Assembly (NCBI GenBank): GCA_902826155.1
Contig: CADEDU010000109.1
Span: 11,771 to 18,756, forward strand
Length of the DNA: 6,986 nucleotides
Direction of reading: 5' to 3'
Source: an uncultured beta proteobacterium
GTDB taxonomy: Bacteria; Pseudomonadota; Gammaproteobacteria; Burkholderiales; SG8-39
Each line of letters opens with the position of its first letter. Positions within the stretch are counted from its first letter, which is position 1. The notes under the pieces are model-generated. The model saw only the letters and a program-made list of their open reading frames with translations, did no database searches and had not been told where the DNA came from. Below, piece after piece: positions 5,530 to 6,986 of the stretch. The translations under genes and the position numbers were made by a program.

Positions 5530-6735
5530 ATGAATGATCCACGCGTCGTCGGACTTCCCGGCAACATCGGACTTCGCATCAAGTTGCCGGTTGAAAGCGG
5601 TCAGCTCGAAGAGTTCATCCTCTCGGCGCCGCGCGATTTTCCGCGCACGCAGACGCAGCAGCTCAATCGCATCGCCTACGCGGCGGCGCACGTGGTGGCC
5701 GATCCGATGTCCGCGAGCGATCCGTGGGTCGAGCCCGCGATCGACTGGGATACGACCATCGCCTTCCGTCGCCACCTGTGGTCGCTCGGACTGGGCGTCG
5801 CCGAAGCGATGGACACCGCGCAGCGCGGCATGGGCCTGGACTGGACCAACTCGCTCGAGCTGATCCGCCGTTCGGTTGCCGCGGCGAAGGAGTTTCCCGG
5901 CGCTGTGATCGCCAGCGGCGCGGGCACCGATCATCTCGCGCCTTCGCCGTCACTCACGGTCGATCAGGTGATTGCGGCGTACGAAGAGCAGTGCGCGGCG
6001 GTCGAGCAGGCGGGTAGTCGCATCATTCTCATGGCCAGTCGCGCGCTCGCGGCGTGCGCGAAATCGCCGGACGACTACGTGAAGGTGTACGGCCGCATCC
6101 TGCGCCAGGTGAAGCAGCCGGTGATCATCCACTGGTTGGGCGAGATGTTCGATCCCGCGCTCGCCGGCTATTTTGGCAACGCCGATCACATGAAGGCGAT
6201 GGACACCGCGGTGGCGGTGCTCAACGACAACGCCGCCAAGGTCGACGGCGTGAAGATCTCGCTGCTCGACAAGGACAAGGAAATCGCCATGCGCCGGCGT
6301 CTGGCCCCGGGCGTGCGCATGTACACCGGCGACGACTTCAACTACGCCGAGCTGATCGAAGGCGACGCGCAGGGCTACTCGGATGCGCTGCTGGGCATCT
6401 TCGACGTGATCGCACCGGCTGCCTCCGCGGCGCTCGCGGCACTGGCCGCCGGCGATCGCGCGCGGTACCACGAAATCTTCGCGCCCACGGTGCCGCTCTC
6501 GCGCCACATCTTTCGCGCCCCGACACGCTTCTACAAGACCGGCGTGGTGTTCCTCGCCTGGCTCAACGGCCATCAGGACCACTTCGTCATGGTGGGCGGC
6601 CAGCAAAGCGCGCGGCACATCCTGCATTTCGCCGAGGCGTTCCGGCTGGCCGATCGTGCCGGGCTGCTGCGCGATCCCGACCTTGCTTGTGCGCGCATGC
6701 GCGCGCTGCTGGCCACGCATGGGCTGAGCGGTTGA
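5530..6735 (+). CDS. Dihydrodipicolinate synthase-like (DUF993-type) TIM-barrel protein
   Basis: This is a putative class I aldolase or lyase, related to enzymes that form a Schiff base between a lysine and a keto acid. The 401-residue product is longer than the roughly 300 residues of ordinary dihydrodipicolinate synthases, which fits DUF993; that family name is from memory of conserved phrases. Barrel-like landmarks in order are A-S-G-A-G-T-D-H-L (128-136), where relatives carry a G-T-T-G-E loop; I-I-H-W-L-G-E-M-F-D-P (199-209); V-D-G-V-K-I-S with K242, the likely Schiff-base lysine; and Y-T-G-D-D-F-N-Y (265-272), resembling the S-G-D-D motif that follows this lysine in the family. The C-terminal third is helical and includes a conserved-looking V-G-G-Q-Q-S-A-R-H segment. 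There is no signal peptide, so it acts in the cytoplasm. It ends the tight gene series; the next gene starts after 132 bases. Its reaction is not known to me. Cleavage of a keto acid made by the neighbouring enzymes is the working idea. Confidence 0.82.
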   Translation: MNDPRVVGLPGNIGLRIKLPVESGQLEEFILSAPRDFPRTQTQQLNRIAYAAAHVVADPMSASDPWVEPAIDWDTTIAFRRHLWSLGLGVAEAMDTAQRGMGLDWTNSLELIRRSVAAAKEFPGAVIASGAGTDHLAPSPSLTVDQVIAAYEEQCAAVEQAGSRIILMASRALAACAKSPDDYVKVYGRILRQVKQPVIIHWLGEMFDPALAGYFGNADHMKAMDTAVAVLNDNAAKVDGVKISLLDKDKEIAMRRRLAPGVRMYTGDDFNYAELIEGDAQGYSDALLGIFDVIAPAASAALAALAAGDRARYHEIFAPTVPLSRHIFRAPTRFYKTGVVFLAWLNGHQDHFVMVGGQQSARHILHFAEAFRLADRAGLLRDPDLACARMRALLATHGLSG

Positions 6736-6742
6736 TGCGGTA

Positions 6743-6776
6743 GCCGCCTGAGCGCGGCGGCGCCCCGCTCCGGGCG
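6743..6776 (+). other. GC-rich hairpins after the DUF993-type gene
   Basis: GCCGCC (6743-6748) pairs with GGCGGC (6756-6761) across a seven-base loop. Directly after it, CGCCC (6761-6765) can pair with GGGCG (6772-6776). The two overlap by one base, so they compete slightly. There is no T-run, so a classical intrinsic terminator is not shown. They could slow polymerase or protect the 3' end of the upstream message. Confidence 0.35.
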
Positions 6777-6791
6777 GTGGGTGCGCGAACC

Positions 6792-6820
6792 TTGAGTTGA
6801 GGCCCCGCCTGCCCGACAAT
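6792..6820 (+). promoter_or_regulatory. Candidate sigma70-type promoter for the TRAP binding-protein gene
   Basis: TTGAGT (6792-6797) and GACAAT (6815-6820) are separated by exactly 17 bases. Each matches four of six consensus positions. Transcription would start near 6827, about 40 bases before the ATG at 6868. The -10 element lies inside a small inverted repeat, GCCCG (6811-6815) and CGGGC (6823-6827). This is a pattern match only. Confidence 0.4.
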
Positions 6821-6857
6821 GCCGGGCGCCTCGCACGCGCCCGCCGTTCATTCCACG

Positions 6858-6863
6858 AGGAGG
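6858..6863 (+). promoter_or_regulatory. Ribosome binding site of the TRAP binding-protein gene
   Basis: A perfect AGGAGG lies four bases before the ATG at 6868 and supports that start. It is the 3' end of the 11-base leader shared with the first gene. Confidence 0.85.
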
Positions 6864-6867
6864 AATC

Positions 6868-6986
6868 ATGTCGAAGCTCGTCACCCTGAGCGCCCGCGCG
6901 CTCGCGCTGCTCAGCTGTGCCCTGCCGCTGTCGGTGGCCGCGCAGACCATCACGCTCAATGGTGCGTCGCAGCTCTACGCCGACCC
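6868..6986 (+). CDS. TRAP transporter substrate-binding protein (DctP-like), 5' part only
   Basis: This is the start of a periplasmic binding protein for a TRAP (tripartite, ion-gradient driven) importer; the window ends after 39 codons. Translation gives a Sec signal peptide: K3 and R10, a hydrophobic core at about 11-24, and a V-A-A site that predicts cleavage after residue 25. The mature start Q-T-I-T-L-N-G-A-S-Q is characteristic of one DctP subgroup found in beta-proteobacteria (recognised from memory). A cysteine at 17 within L-L-S-C is a poor lipobox and is less likely to be the processing site. The 132-base gap, with hairpins and a candidate promoter, suggests its own transcription unit, possibly with the TRAP membrane genes beyond the window. 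Ligand unknown; TRAP systems usually carry carboxylates, which would fit the acid-handling enzymes upstream. Confidence 0.75.
   Translation, partial: MSKLVTLSARALALLSCALPLSVAAQTITLNGASQLYAD

Noticed and set aside
4281..5537. 418-codon plus-strand open frame in another phase over the Gfo/Idh/MocA gene
   Set aside because: It starts at TTG without a ribosome site and reads as Arg/Gly-rich low-complexity protein, while the other frame has C-E-K-P and D/H motifs.
6743..6776. Intrinsic terminator after the DUF993-type gene
   Set aside because: The stems are good, but no T-run follows either one, so I list them only as hairpins.
5950..6819. 289-codon minus-strand open frame over the DUF993-type gene and the following gap
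   Set aside because: It has no recognisable domain and Arg/His-rich composition, and it is opposite a gene with clear TIM-barrel motifs.
1..6986. CRISPR array, tRNA or rRNA genes, insertion sequence ends, or prophage genes
   Set aside because: I saw no regularly spaced repeats of CRISPR length, no tRNA-like cloverleaf in the gaps, and no transposase or integrase frame; coding genes fill nearly all of the window.

Overview
The window is GC-rich and every gene lies on the plus strand. It looks like a chromosomal catabolic gene cluster from a proteobacterium. Gene style points to a Burkholderiales-type beta-proteobacterium: an NMT1/THI5-type ABC binding protein, a DctP-type TRAP binding protein with the opening T-I-T-L-N-G-A-S-Q, and strong AGGAGG ribosome sites. 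This placement is inferred, because no rRNA or marker gene is present.

Layout, left to right: (1) 22-1038, a periplasmic substrate-binding protein of the SsuA/TauA/NMT1 class; (2) 1038-1820, its ABC ATPase, overlapping the first gene by one base; (3) 1841-3289, a long enolase-superfamily enzyme with a muconate-cycloisomerase-like set of active-site residues; (4) 3390-4280, a 3-hydroxyisobutyrate-dehydrogenase-type NAD(P) reductase; (5) 4324-5475, a Gfo/Idh/MocA oxidoreductase starting at GTG; (6) 5530-6735, a dihydrodipicolinate-synthase-like (DUF993-type) TIM-barrel protein; (7) from 6868 past the right edge, the start of a TRAP transporter binding protein. The gaps hold a 14-bp tandem repeat (3279-3320), small hairpins, and one candidate sigma70-type promoter (6792-6820) in the 132-base gap before the TRAP gene.

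Genes 1-6 have small gaps (overlap, 20, 100, 43 and 54 bases), which suggests one transcription unit. Together they read as uptake plus breakdown of a small organic acid or sugar-derived compound: ABC import, NAD(P)-dependent oxidation (Gfo/Idh/MocA), proton abstraction leading to dehydration, isomerisation or lactone opening (enolase superfamily), aldol-type cleavage (DUF993), and reduction of an aldehyde or keto product (HIBADH family). The order of steps and the substrate are inferred and cannot be read from the sequence. This combination does not match a characterised pathway I can name, and it is the best candidate here for an undescribed system. The ABC permease and any regulator are not in the window.
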